DNA from: Uranotaenia lowii
Taxonomy: Eukaryota; Arthropoda; Insecta; Diptera; Culicidae
Assembly: GCF_029784155.1 (NCBI RefSeq)
Contig: NC_073693.1
Span: 184,533,802-184,597,801 of the forward strand
Length of the DNA stretch: 64,000 nt
Reading direction: 5' to 3'
Part shown: piece by piece, positions 11,893 to 23,600 of the stretch
How the letters are laid out: each line of letters begins with the position of its first letter
How positions within the stretch are numbered: position 1 is the first letter of the stretch
Position numbers and translations under genes: made by a program
Notes under the pieces: generated by a model
Seen by the model: only the letters and a program-made list of their open reading frames with translations
What the model was told of the DNA's origin: nothing
Database searches by the model: none

Positions 11893-12844
11893 TAAATTCC
11901 AAGTTTTGTTTAAAATATTGAAAGCACAAAGCAAATAGTAATTTAATTTAGTTACCTTCAAAGTTGTTACTTCGAACTATTTTCGGACTTTTTATAGGTT
12001 TAAAAAAAACTTTAAAGCCTTCAAAGGCTTTAAAATAATAAAAAATGTGGAACGATTATAGATTGTTAAGAGCAAGTTTTAGAGTCAAAAATTCCAAACT
12101 TTCAATTAAAACATCGGGTCATAGAAAGAACAAAAGGTACAAACATTGTTTCTCTGGTTAAAAATTCAGATTTATTAAGCTCTGGTTGACCAGATTGTTG
12201 ATGTGTAAAATAAATATTAAATTAATGAATTCTGAAATTAAAATAGTTGGTTTCAAATTCTGAACTTTTTTTCTGTACTTCTTTGTGAATTTCATATAGT
12301 GTCGTAAAATAAACGTTATAAATCTAAAGTAATAGAGGACTGAATTCCACCAAAGGCTATGCAATTACCTGACATGTAGGCTAACAATTATTTTTAATAC
12401 CTTCTGGGATCGAAGATCTGGGATGTGAAATCATTTTTGTCAAATTTGTACATGTAAATACATTAGACCGCTGCAAGCTTTGTATGAAAATTTCAAATTC
12501 CTCAATTTTTACACCTCCCGTAACTGTTTTTGGTTGTTTTTGCTGCCAGAAATATGTAGCAATAAAAATTTTGAAAACGATCCATCCAGTCCTGAATTAA
12601 CGCAATGATTTTTAATTTTATATGAAAATTTGTATGGGAGAACAAAAATTTTCTTTCAAAAATCGTCAGGGATGTACTAAAAGTTCCAAAAAATATAACT
12701 TCGGATGGAAAATACGACCGCCTGAAAGTACACCACACTGCTTCTTATATGAAGTTTTTAGAGAAAAGTTTTGCATTTGAAATTGATTCTGCATAAAATA
12801 TTCCGGACAGTACGTTTTTACAAAAAAAAAAACAAGTAAGGCTA
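11893..12844. other. AT-rich DNA with a dispersed repeat at 12500-12740
   Basis: No gene is recognised. Positions 12525-12700 are clearly related to 30680-30860 (shared blocks such as AGCAATAAAAATTTTGAAA and TCAGGGATGTACT), so this is a fragment of a dispersed repeat. The other copy lies inside the TA-target element at 30192-33024. Confidence 0.5.
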
Positions 12845-13734
12845 TGATCGTTTAGAATCCGGACAGTTACAAACGTGTGTATTTTAAAAACTGTTCATTT
12901 GATCGAAAAACTGTCTATGGAGGAAATGAAGGTGTTAATATGACATTTAATGTAAAAATATAAAAAATTATCAACGATTTCAAAAAATACTCTTACTTTT
13001 TCAAAAAATCTCTTTTTTATCTTTGAACTCTTATCAAGTCATGTATTGATCTAATATTTTTACCACAGAAGCAAAACCTTTGCAAAATCATGATATTTTA
13101 CACAAACTCACCTGGAAAATGCAATTGGAATCTGGTTCGAACCTTTTCATGAGTGAGCATCTCGAAGAATTTGATCTCTTAAATCCGGTTTAACATAAAT
13201 TTCTTTGTCCATCAGAACACATCTGTCACATTGCGTAAAAATCGGTTGCACAGATTGCGATCTATTGATTTGCTCACTATTAATTATTTACATGGTGTCT
13301 TCTAGTCATCACTTTTTGCCTGCCGCAAATGGATTTATTGCATTATTTAAGGAGTCTGCATTCAATTAACCCCAATAACCATAGACTTTTTAACCATATT
13401 TAAGATCAAGGGTCCACTCTGATGCTTGGTTTGAACTTCGTGTTGATCCTAGAGACCATTTGGTCAAAAAAAAATTAGAAAAAATCAACAGTTCATGAGT
13501 TTTTAAGTCGACAATGAAAAATTTTCGAGGCGCAAAATGCGCAAAAGGCGCAAATTTGTGCAAAATTATTTTTACCATGTCTTTTTGCATCGTAAATATC
13601 TCAAGCACACGTTAATTTAAAAATCTGGCATAAATAAGAAAAGATAGTTCTTTTCATAACCAACACAACGCTGCTTGCATATCCGATCTCTAGTAGCTAT
13701 CACCGAAATGAAGTGTCCGGATACTAATTGATCA
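12845..13734. mobile_element. TA-target MITE, ATCCGGACA termini
   Basis: The left end TGATCGTTTAGAATCCGGACA-like and the right end TGTCCGGATACTAATTGATCA are inverted repeats. They are flanked by TA at 12843-12844 and 13735-13736. The element is 890 bp with no transposase ORF. TA target and short termini fit a nonautonomous Tc1/mariner-superfamily element. Confidence 0.75.
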
Positions 13735-14485
13735 TAGTTTTAATAAAAGACAACTTTGATCCCTGCTGATGGTGTCAATAAACACCGAAACGTCGGAGTA
13801 AATTAAACGTCGTTTATAAATACAAAATTGGAATGATTTGCCGTAATTTGAACAATTGAGAATGTGATTAAAAGTTTCTCGCATTACAATATCTTTATGA
13901 TAAAAACTGGTATTCTTTTGTCCTGATATTCAGGAAAATGAGAACGATTGCTGAGGACACTTTTTTTTCTCAAGGGATTTTAAGCATTACTGGCTTATTC
14001 ATCCCGATTGCTGAAGACACGGTATCGCAATGGTTATTGAAAACGGTGCCAGGATAAGATAAAAAATTAGGAGCCTACGATAAAGTAAAGACTAAGGTTG
14101 TATGGAATGATGCTGTAACTCAATATTATTTTGTTGAAGCAATTTTATTATGCGCATTGAAGCCTCGCTTGCCGATGTCATTCTGCTATTCAAATAAATG
14201 GACTGTATAGAGTCATTTTGTTTTAACGAAAAGGATCGCTGGGTGATGCAATGAATTAAAACGAACTAACGCCACACAAAACTGAACCCATAACCGGGAA
14301 TTATTTATAGATACGATGGTATTCAATTTCATTTTTTGCATTTTTTGTTAGGATTTTTCGTGCTTTCATAATAAAAAAATTATCCACGAGTATAATGAAA
14401 AGAAGTAAAACTGCGGGAACGTTTCTGTATTGTTTTATTCTCTGTAACATTATTCTAATCATATTGATTTGATATCTCTTTTCAG
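13735..14485. other. Pdfr upstream DNA with a hammerhead-like motif
   Basis: This is AT-rich DNA between the last MITE and the first Pdfr exon. It contains a compact motif at 13764-13815 that resembles the core of Penelope-type hammerhead ribozymes (see findings). No coding sequence is recognised. Pdfr promoter elements could lie here but none is clear. Confidence 0.4.
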
Positions 14486-14507
14486 GAGTTCAAAAGAAAC
14501 ACCAAAC

Positions 14508-14564
14508 ATGTACGAATCTTTTTGTAACAAATCGACCCTAGATAATCGAATATCGCACGAGTGA
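14508..14564 (+). promoter_or_regulatory. Upstream ORF in the Pdfr leader
   Basis: An ATG at 14508 opens an 18-codon reading frame that stops at TGA 14562-14564, ten bases before the Pdfr start codon at 14574. A second ATG at 14564 is in yet another frame and closes 33 bases later, overlapping the start of Pdfr. If these are in the mature mRNA they would be expected to dampen or tune receptor translation; the mRNA leader itself is inferred from a possible acceptor (TTTTCAG|G) at 14485. Confidence 0.4.
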
Positions 14565-14573
14565 TGAGAAGAA

Positions 14574-14679
14574 ATGGTTTCTACGATAAATCCATCCACT
14601 GAAGCCTCTCAACTGTTTTTGAACACTACTCTAGACTCATGTGCTCTTAAATATGAAGAGTTTGTCCTACCGAATACCA
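14574..14679 (+). CDS. Pdfr: Pdfr coding exon 1
   Basis: Encodes residues 1-35 and the first base of codon 36. It includes the first conserved ectodomain cysteine (C23) in the stretch SCALKYEEFVLPNT, which parallels the corresponding Drosophila segment before CNWTWDT. Donor GTAAGT at 14680. The exon may begin at 14486 if the upstream acceptor is real. Confidence 0.8.
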
Positions 14680-17600
14680 GTAAGTATAAATTTTTGTGAT
14701 GAAATTTTTTGAAAAACTTCTTTATGAAGAACCTACTCTTATTTCTAAAAAAAAGTCATCAAGGCTAAGTTGAATGTCAATTTCATCCAATCAAATAGAG
14801 AACATCTGTTTCCTGTGAATTGTATCTAACATTGACTAATTGTTCCACAGTTTTCTAAACGTTTCTTGTCGCCTTTATTAAGCGAGCTATTTATGTTCCC
14901 AATAGAAATGCCCAGGTTTTCTTCGAAATGCGACCCCACAACTAAATCATCCATATGTATACACAAACGCAAAACATTTGCTGCTGCTAACATCCCTTGG
15001 CTTATGCATTAATTTTCGTAATATCCTTTCTTTATCATTGCGCAATATACATCACATCATGTTTCGTAACCAAATCTCTGCTCAATTCAATTACATAAAT
15101 AGCAACTTATCGTTGTACATTTTCATCAAACGAACGTTTATAAATCCACGTGAACCTCCTGCAGCCGTTCGGTACGTTCGTCAACTGTGCACACCTACAC
15201 TACATAAGCATACACACCTACCTTTACATGTACAATATTCACAAAGTATTGGCACTTATTTATTGTTTTCCCCCTCTCATCCACAGTACCGTACTGCAAC
15301 TGGACGTGGGATACGGTGCTCTGTTGGCCTCCGATCCCGGCCGGCTCGGCAATACGACAAAGATGCCCCCCGATGCACGGAGTTGATACCACCAGTAAGT
15401 CTGTCTACACAACGAAATTAGACGTTCGATATCCAAAAGGATAACATTTTCTGAGAACTAACTTTAACGGCTGCTGACGGGTTTCTCATAAAACAAGATA
15501 AAAAAAAATGTGATTCATAATTATAGCTTAGAGAAACATGATTTTGAATCAGCCACTGACATAGGTACTATTTATTAGATAAAAGAATCAGAACAAATTC
15601 ATTCTTATTAACTTCGGCATCAGGTTTTATTTTAGTAAAGCTGGAATAAGAAATAATTTGTCCAATACAGTGAGCGAAATAAGAATAGTGCCACTATGTG
15701 TATTGCTTCTTAAAATATGAATAATTGAAAATCACCCAAATTTTCTTCAATTTGTCTTGAATTGTTTAACCCCCTTTTAAAACCTTTGAAATTCTAGAAA
15801 ACTCCTTAAAATGCAGTTATCTATTCAAATAACTCGTAGAAGCATTATTATTCACTTAAACACAGTAAATTTTTAGAAGTAATCTTGTTTTTTTATAAAC
15901 ACAAGTGGTACTATTCTTATTTCGCACCCTTTGTCATATTTTTGGTCCTCAACGCCAATTGCAACGTCCAAAAAAAAAAACTTATGTTTGATTTACCCGT
16001 TAAACAATTCAAAACAAATTGTAGAAGAAAACTTTGGTGATTTTCAATCATTCATATTTTAAGAAGCAAAACACATAATGGTACTATTCTTATTTCGCTC
16101 ACTGTATAAAGGACAAACAGAAATGTAGAACCGAAAATGGGATGAATAGGTAGAGTTTAGAATTATTTCTCTTAAGCTTAGCTTTTTCCTCCTATGATTT
16201 TGTTAAGACGGTGCATTTTGTGTATCTAAACAACATCGAGGTTCAAAGTTAGAAACTAAAAGGATTTCTATGAACTTCTGAACAACCTTTTCAGTTCACT
16301 ATCCTAGTCAGGTGAATCCAAATAACAGCTTATTAATTTAGAAACTCGTAGCCTTCGTAGCCGTAGACCGAAAAATATCAATAGTTCACCGTTCTATACT
16401 TACAACACCTATTATCCACGCTTATGTTTAAAAAAAATGTAAACGTTGCTGCATAACTTTAGGGGCTTAACATTCAACATAATTTTCTGAAGTTTTTACT
16501 GGAATTACAGCCAAAAATTAAAATATATATACCTAGTCTACTGCCTGTGAACCTATACATGTTTCGGATGTTTTTTTTAACATTTTTAGCTTAATTCTGT
16601 AAAAAAGATTTCAATAAATTCAAAAAATTAAATAAAATTATTTTCACCGAAAAAAAAATCGGTCCTATCATAATTTCATGCAGTAGAGGGTTAACTGTTG
16701 ATTAAAAAAAGTGTTTAAAGTATTCTTCACAATAAACCAAACTAAAAGAAATGACATGAAATGACACATTACTATTTGCGTTGTTTTTGAATCACATAAT
16801 AAACACATTGGATCGAGCAATAGTATAAAATAAATTTATAAAAATAAGAAATTAAAATGCTTATTGGTTTTGCAGGAAGAAAATAGAAAACAGAACGGTC
16901 CGGCAACGCCAGGCACCATTTTGCACTTACCGTCAAAGGCCGCAATCCAGGAGCTCGAGTGGAAAGTTTTTAAGTTTTTTTAAGCATCCGTTTATCAAAA
17001 TCGATTGAAAATTGTAGAAGTTATGCTTACAATACCAGCCGAATTATATTATCTAAAACCTAAATTATCTAAAACCTAAAACCAAAATTCGAGCATCTAT
17101 AGGGGAGAATGAGGATACTTGATCCCTGGGGATACTTGATTCCTTAGCTGTATCTCGAAACTGGAATGTCTTACAAAGATCAAATGTTCTAGAAAAATGT
17201 GCCAAAATGAGCAAAAAAACAATGCTTGTAGTTTAAAATTTTTTAACAAAATAATTGTTTGAGTTATTGAACTTTGTTTGAAAAATTTCACAAAATATAA
17301 CTTGAAGATCTTTTTTCATCACTTTAAAATGTTCCTTACATGGGAAAATTATGAAAAAAATGTTTGTTCCAATGTATCAATCGTTCGAGCGTAAAATGAA
17401 CTTCATAATGCCATATTTTCAAAGTAATGGAAAAATCTCAACTTTTTTCAGAAAAAGTTTTCTAAAATGTTGATTATGGGTACAGTTGATCCCCTAGAGT
17501 TGGGTACAATTGATCCCCCTTCGAATTGGCATATTCTTCTTCTGAATTGATCGTTATGCTTGCTGATTACGAAATTACTTATATTTATCCAAAAACTAGT

Positions 17601-20600
17601 ATTTTTCAAACAATTGTCTGAAGAAAAGAACAAAAATAATTAATTTTCTCTTAATTATAAAAAATAACGCCTTTAAGTATGCAATGTTATTAGCGTTGAG
17701 ACAAAGTTATAGTATTTTCTTCTTATGTCTGCTATAGATTGTGAAATGAGAACAAACATGACCAAAATAGTCAATTAACATTCTATCTTGGGGTTTTGTT
17801 TGATTTTTATACAAGGATTAGGGCTTCCTGAATAAAAGATCAAGTCTCCTTCAATAGGGGATCAAGTCTCCCCTAACTTCAGAAAAATCGCAATTTTTTT
17901 ACTCCCACGAAAATGCTTCTAGTTCATCAACGGGTTCAAGTATCGTTCTAATTTTTGGAGCATAGAAACTTGAAGTTACAAGCTGTCAGAAAATGTCAAA
18001 GACGGCGAGTTGCAAAATTTTTCCAAAAAGATATGGTGAAAATGAGAAAAGGGGATCAAGTATCCCCACTCTCCCCTATATATAAAAAGCAATTTCTGTA
18101 TGTTTGTTTGTTTGTTTGTTTGTTTGTTTGTTTGTCCTCTATAGACTCAGCCGTCTTAAGAGCTAGAGGTCTGAAATTTGGCATGGATACTCATTAGGAC
18201 CTGGAAGGATGAAAAATGTGTTCAGATTTTTGGATGACCCCTTCTGAAAGGGGTCGTCCATATAAGACAAATATTGTTTTCACGATATTGACGTTATTTT
18301 TCGTCGGATTGTGTTGAAAATTTGCACATGAGTGTATTGAAAGACGAGCAATCGATTTCAGGTGTCAAATTTTGTGTAAGGGGACAGTCAAAGGGGTCGT
18401 CCATATTAACTGTTCGCTGTTTTTGCGATATTGACGTTATTATACATCGTATTCAGATGAAAATTGGTACACGATAGTTTTGAGTGACGTGCAATCGATT
18501 TGAGGTATCCAATTTAGTGTAAGGGGCCGGCAAAAGGGGTCGTCCATATTAAATTTTCAAAATCTTAGTGATATTGTCGTTTTTATACATCACATTGGGA
18601 TGAAAATTTGCACATAGGAGTTTTTAGGGACAAATAACTGATTTCACTTATCCAAACTAAAATCAGGGGTCGGCCAAAGGGGTCGTCCATGTTAACTATT
18701 CACTGTTGATACAATATTGTCGTTATTATACATCTGATTCAGACGAAAATTGGTACACGAGGGTTTTGAGAGATGAGCAATGGATTTCACGTATTCAATT
18801 CAGTTTAAGGGGCCGGCAAAGGGGGTCGTCCATATTAACCTTTCAATATTTTTGCAATATCGACGTTGTTATACATCGGATTGGGATGAAAATTGCCACA
18901 CGGTAGTTTTCAGGGACGGACAATCGATCTCAGATGTCAAATATTTTGTCAGGGGTCGACGAAAGGGGTCGTCCATATAAATTATTTTTTCACTATTTTT
19001 AGCAATATTGACGTTATTATACAATGGATTGCTTTGAAAATTTGCACACGGGAGTTTTGAGGGAAGAGCAATCGATTTCAGATATCAAAGTTTATTTAAG
19101 AGCCCCGAAAGGGGTTTAGCTTTTTGGCAATAATTGCGTTGTTATGCAATGATTTAGTCGAAATTTATACACGTGGTTTTTGATTCCTGATTTAATATTT
19201 AGTAGCAGACGACATACGAAGTGATCGTCCAATATTTTTGCAATTATTACTTAACAATGAATCTGGAAAATGCTTGGCAATTGACTTTCATACAAACTGT
19301 TCATGACATATTCCAAGTTGTAAGCGAAACGGAGTTCGTATGGGATCAGCTAGTTTTATATAAAAATTGTTCACCAAAAAACCGTGCAATATTCGGGCTT
19401 AGGTCTAAACTCAGAAAATATTTAACAAAAATTAAGTAAAAAATTACGAACACAGTCTATTTTTTGTGTTCGATTTAGCAATAATAGGTGAATAAACCCG
19501 GATAAAATCCGGGCAACTGGGCTACACCGGACTTTTCCCAAATTTTGTATAATATATTCGGACAAGCCGGATAAAACCGAGCTATCTGGCAAGCTAATCC
19601 TATACCAAGATTAGTAACTCTGCTGAACACTGTGATTCGTTAAATTATTAAAAATGCAAAATTAGGGAAGATTGGGGATCCGTTTTTTTATGTTCATCAT
19701 ATCTTTATTTAAAGTTTAGCAACTTGTAGTCTTTTACAGATTCTGAAGCATGTATGTAATTACAAATCTCCATGCTAAAAAAATCAGAACGATACTGAAT
19801 CCCATACATAAATTAAAAGCATTTTGGCCGGGCGAAAAAAATTGTGCTTTTTTTCTGTTTAAAGGAGCCATCATCCTCTATTCAAGGATTCTTGATCCTT
19901 CATTTAGGGACGCTTCAAATAAGTCAAAAATCAAGCAAGTCAAAGGATAAAACGTATTTTGACTATATTTCGGCTATATTACTTTTTATTTCTCAGTTTT
20001 AAAATCTTAGATATATGGAGTTCTAAAAGTTTGTCTTCTTGGTCAAAGCATACTTTCAGGCGATTTTTTTTTCTTCATTCAAAATCAATCTTTAAAGTCT
20101 TTTTAACCAGTCAATCATAGGATAAACAATGGGTTTCGGATAAATATAAGTTATATAGTGCGAAGTTGTGATCACTAGTCATTTAGTTGAAAAACATATC
20201 TTTTTGAACTAAGGGGATCAATTGATCCCATACATTACATTTGAGAAAGCTTTTTCTAAAAAAATGTAAGAGAAATTCAAAAACTCAGAAAATATATTTT
20301 TATTCAATTATTAAAGTTAACAACATTGTTGTTTTGCTCTTTTTGGCACATTTTTCTAGAACATTGCGACATATTTTGTATTAGGGCCGTAAGAAGACCA
20401 ACCTAATGGGGGGGAGGGTTTGGTGAGAATTTTTTTTCTATAACATTTTTTCTTGAAAAAAATGCATACATAAACAAAAGTATAGAAAAAGTAATTCTAA
20501 GACTATCTTATTATTCGGGTTTAAGTTCTTTTATATTAATAGTTATTCATTTAAAATCATTACTTTCGAAAATAAGTTAGTGTCCAGTTTTTTTTGAAAC

Positions 20601-23600
20601 TTTAAAATATAAATGAGGGACTTTGAAGGCATTATTTGAAATAAAAACTTGTGTGGGCTTCAGATTTATTTTCAACTCTTGTAAACTCTATAGGAGAGAA
20701 GCGGGCTATATACGCTTACTAAGCAGAATACTGATTTAATCAAATATTACATCAAATATGTGTACAAAAACTATAAACACATGAGCAGATATCTGTTTTC
20801 TGGAGTAATTTTTATGTTGAATTCTCCTTCAGTTTTAGAGAAATCGATTTTATTATAAATGTTGTCAAAATTGCCGATCCTCAAACCGCGCGGACTTAAT
20901 GCACCTATTTATATTTTGGGTAAAATTCCTGTTTTTCTGGCAATATTTCAGTATAATTTCATTGGAAATGCTAGAAACTGATAACTTTCATACGACGAAG
21001 CTGAAGTTTTATAAAAATCTATTTCTTTTCTTATTTTATAGAATAAAACAAAAGTTAGTGTTGCTATATTACGGAGGTAGTTCATCAATAAAAAAAAAAC
21101 TGTATCAAGTCTGTTTTAATGAATTCCACTTTCCAATCATAATGAAACCATAAAAAAGCTTAAATTTTTTTTACTTCCAAAGTTCATTTGAATAAGAAAC
21201 AAAAACTACTCACTTTTTTACGTATAATTTACGAGCTTCTTTACGAATAATTTTAAAAAGTCGAAATATTATATCAAAAAATATCAAAACCTTGTATGAA
21301 TTTTTAATTTTTTTTGAGTTGGTTTATTCATAAAATACTTTCTTGCCTTATGTTCAAAGAGTATCACCCTCAAAATGGATTGATTAGATACGTTGTCTTG
21401 TCATCCATTTCGTCAAACGGCCGTAGGCGCATTCAACCCAATAGGCCCATTTAGGAACATTTTCCCTTGCATTCAGATTTTAGTTTAAATTTTGGTTTTT
21501 TAAGTGTCTACGATATAAATAATGTTAAACAACAAACTAATAAAATATATTTTCTGCCGAATTTTCCTGAACTTGAAGATTAAGTAGGGGAGAGTGGGGT
21601 ATCTTAGACCACTTTTTTTCTTTGTTTCATAACTTCTTTGTTATAAAAGATAAAATTTTAAAAAATAAATGGAAAGGTTTTCTACATTTTTGAGGTATCA
21701 TTAGGCATTTTTTATCATTTTTAAATACATTTATTTCCCGAGTTCTGACTGTTTTAAAAAAGTCATTTTTTTTTATTTTGAAAAGCAGTGGGGAAACGTG
21801 GGTTACCAAATCCAAATTGACTAGATAACGTGCAAAGTTTGTAAGTTGATCCAAAACTGAAATTTCATAATTCATTTAGTTATTTTAAAGCTATTTTAAA
21901 TGAGGAAATAGAAAAGAGAGTTCTGTATGATCGATTTGTTCCCAAAACCTGGCTCGCTAACATTTCGATAAAATTCCATATATAGGATTTATGTTTGTCT
22001 CTATCGCATTGTAACTGTAACATTGTTACAAAATGATTGAAAGATTTGAGGTTTGTTGTAATTTATTGCGCAAACATTAAATCTTTCTCTACGATTGATT
22101 GGCAAATTGCCTCCTTTCGTTATTATAGTCGAGGCATGGTTGCTCAATATACAAGTAGCAATTTCGGTTCCGTTTTAACTTAAATTCACGCCCCTAGTGA
22201 TGGGATTTGGTACCACAATTTGGTAACCGATCGCCGTGCAATCCCCCATTTCACCGGGTTAACAGAAATTATGGCCAGCTCCGATGATGATAGATCGGAT
22301 CAGACATTGATTGTATGAGTGGGATTCGATTCGGAATTAGAATTTCCGGGGGTCAACGTCCCCTGTTTGCCAATAAGAATTCTTTCTCGATTCGTTCGGC
22401 AAACAGTCAACACGTTAGCCAAGTGAAAACTAGCCAAAGTCATTTGCGAAGATTTGAATCCCGATATGCGCCAATTAGTAAAAATTCGTGAAGTGAGCTC
22501 AAAACTGAATGTAAAGAAAATTTGAGTGCAAGGAATTAATCGGACGTACAGTTCTAGTTTCAGATAAAGTTTCGAGAAAATTTAGGAAAAGTGATTAGCA
22601 ACAAATTACTATTGTTCGGTTCAAGAGAACTGCTACTACACGCCACGTGAGTAATATAAGTCGTTGATTCAAGAGAAGGTATTAATAAGTCCTTTAAGTG
22701 GCAGGAACCGAATCGGTGTATCCCGTTTTAAAAACCTGAGGACGATATTTTACGAATCAAACGATAACTGTAGGTCCTTATAAAAACAATTGATGTACCG
22801 ATTATAATAAAAAAAAAATTAGTACCAAGTACCAGGATCGAACCCAAACCCTCTGGCAGGGTAGAGATTAAAAGCGTCGTCCGATAAGGTAAACTTTAGT
22901 CTTAAACTAGTTAGAAAATCATCTTGATTGACACATCTGTAATATCGGATTTGTATTTCGCTATTTCGTCCTGATGTTTTTCCGTGAAGGAATATCCTTC
23001 AAGTGAAGGTGCTACTGGTGGGTGCAGGGAGTGGCAGTCAGTCAGAGTGCCGCTTTCCAGGGATTGGTCCCGTCACCCTAGGGTCAGTGACCAACTTCCC
23101 GCGCATTCACGGGCCCAGGTGGAAACGTCTGTCCACTTAAGATCAACGGAGGTCGTCGATTGCCTCGTGGTCTTCAGGAGCCCGAATTCCGTGGTGCAAC
23201 CGTTGGCGGAGCCAAGCTTACATCGCAGTTAGCCAAGACACACATCTATCGTCAGAGGGAACTGACAGCATCCAATCAAGCAGTCGGCCGGAGATATTTT
23301 GCGGAACAAATAAGGTCAGATCTATCTTTGTTGAAGTTATAAATAGCTACTGTCGATAACGCAGCACCACGCATTGGATATTTTTGGTAAATTTGGCTAA
23401 TTTTAAATAGAACACCCGTGCGCCGGTAAAGCAGACTAAAATTAATAGGTGGGATCCCAAAGAACATGTTCAGTTTGTAGGCCTAGGAACAAGAAATAAA
23501 TATTGTCAACTCAGGTTGTTGGCTGTTTGTTGCTCTAAGAGGGAAAGAATTTTTATTGCTTGTTTTGAATCGCGTTTTTGTTTGTATCCCCGTTGGAACA

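Noticed and set aside
14978..15421. 147-codon plus ORF overlapping Pdfr exon 2
   Set aside because: It is in a different frame from the receptor exon and contains intron sequence.
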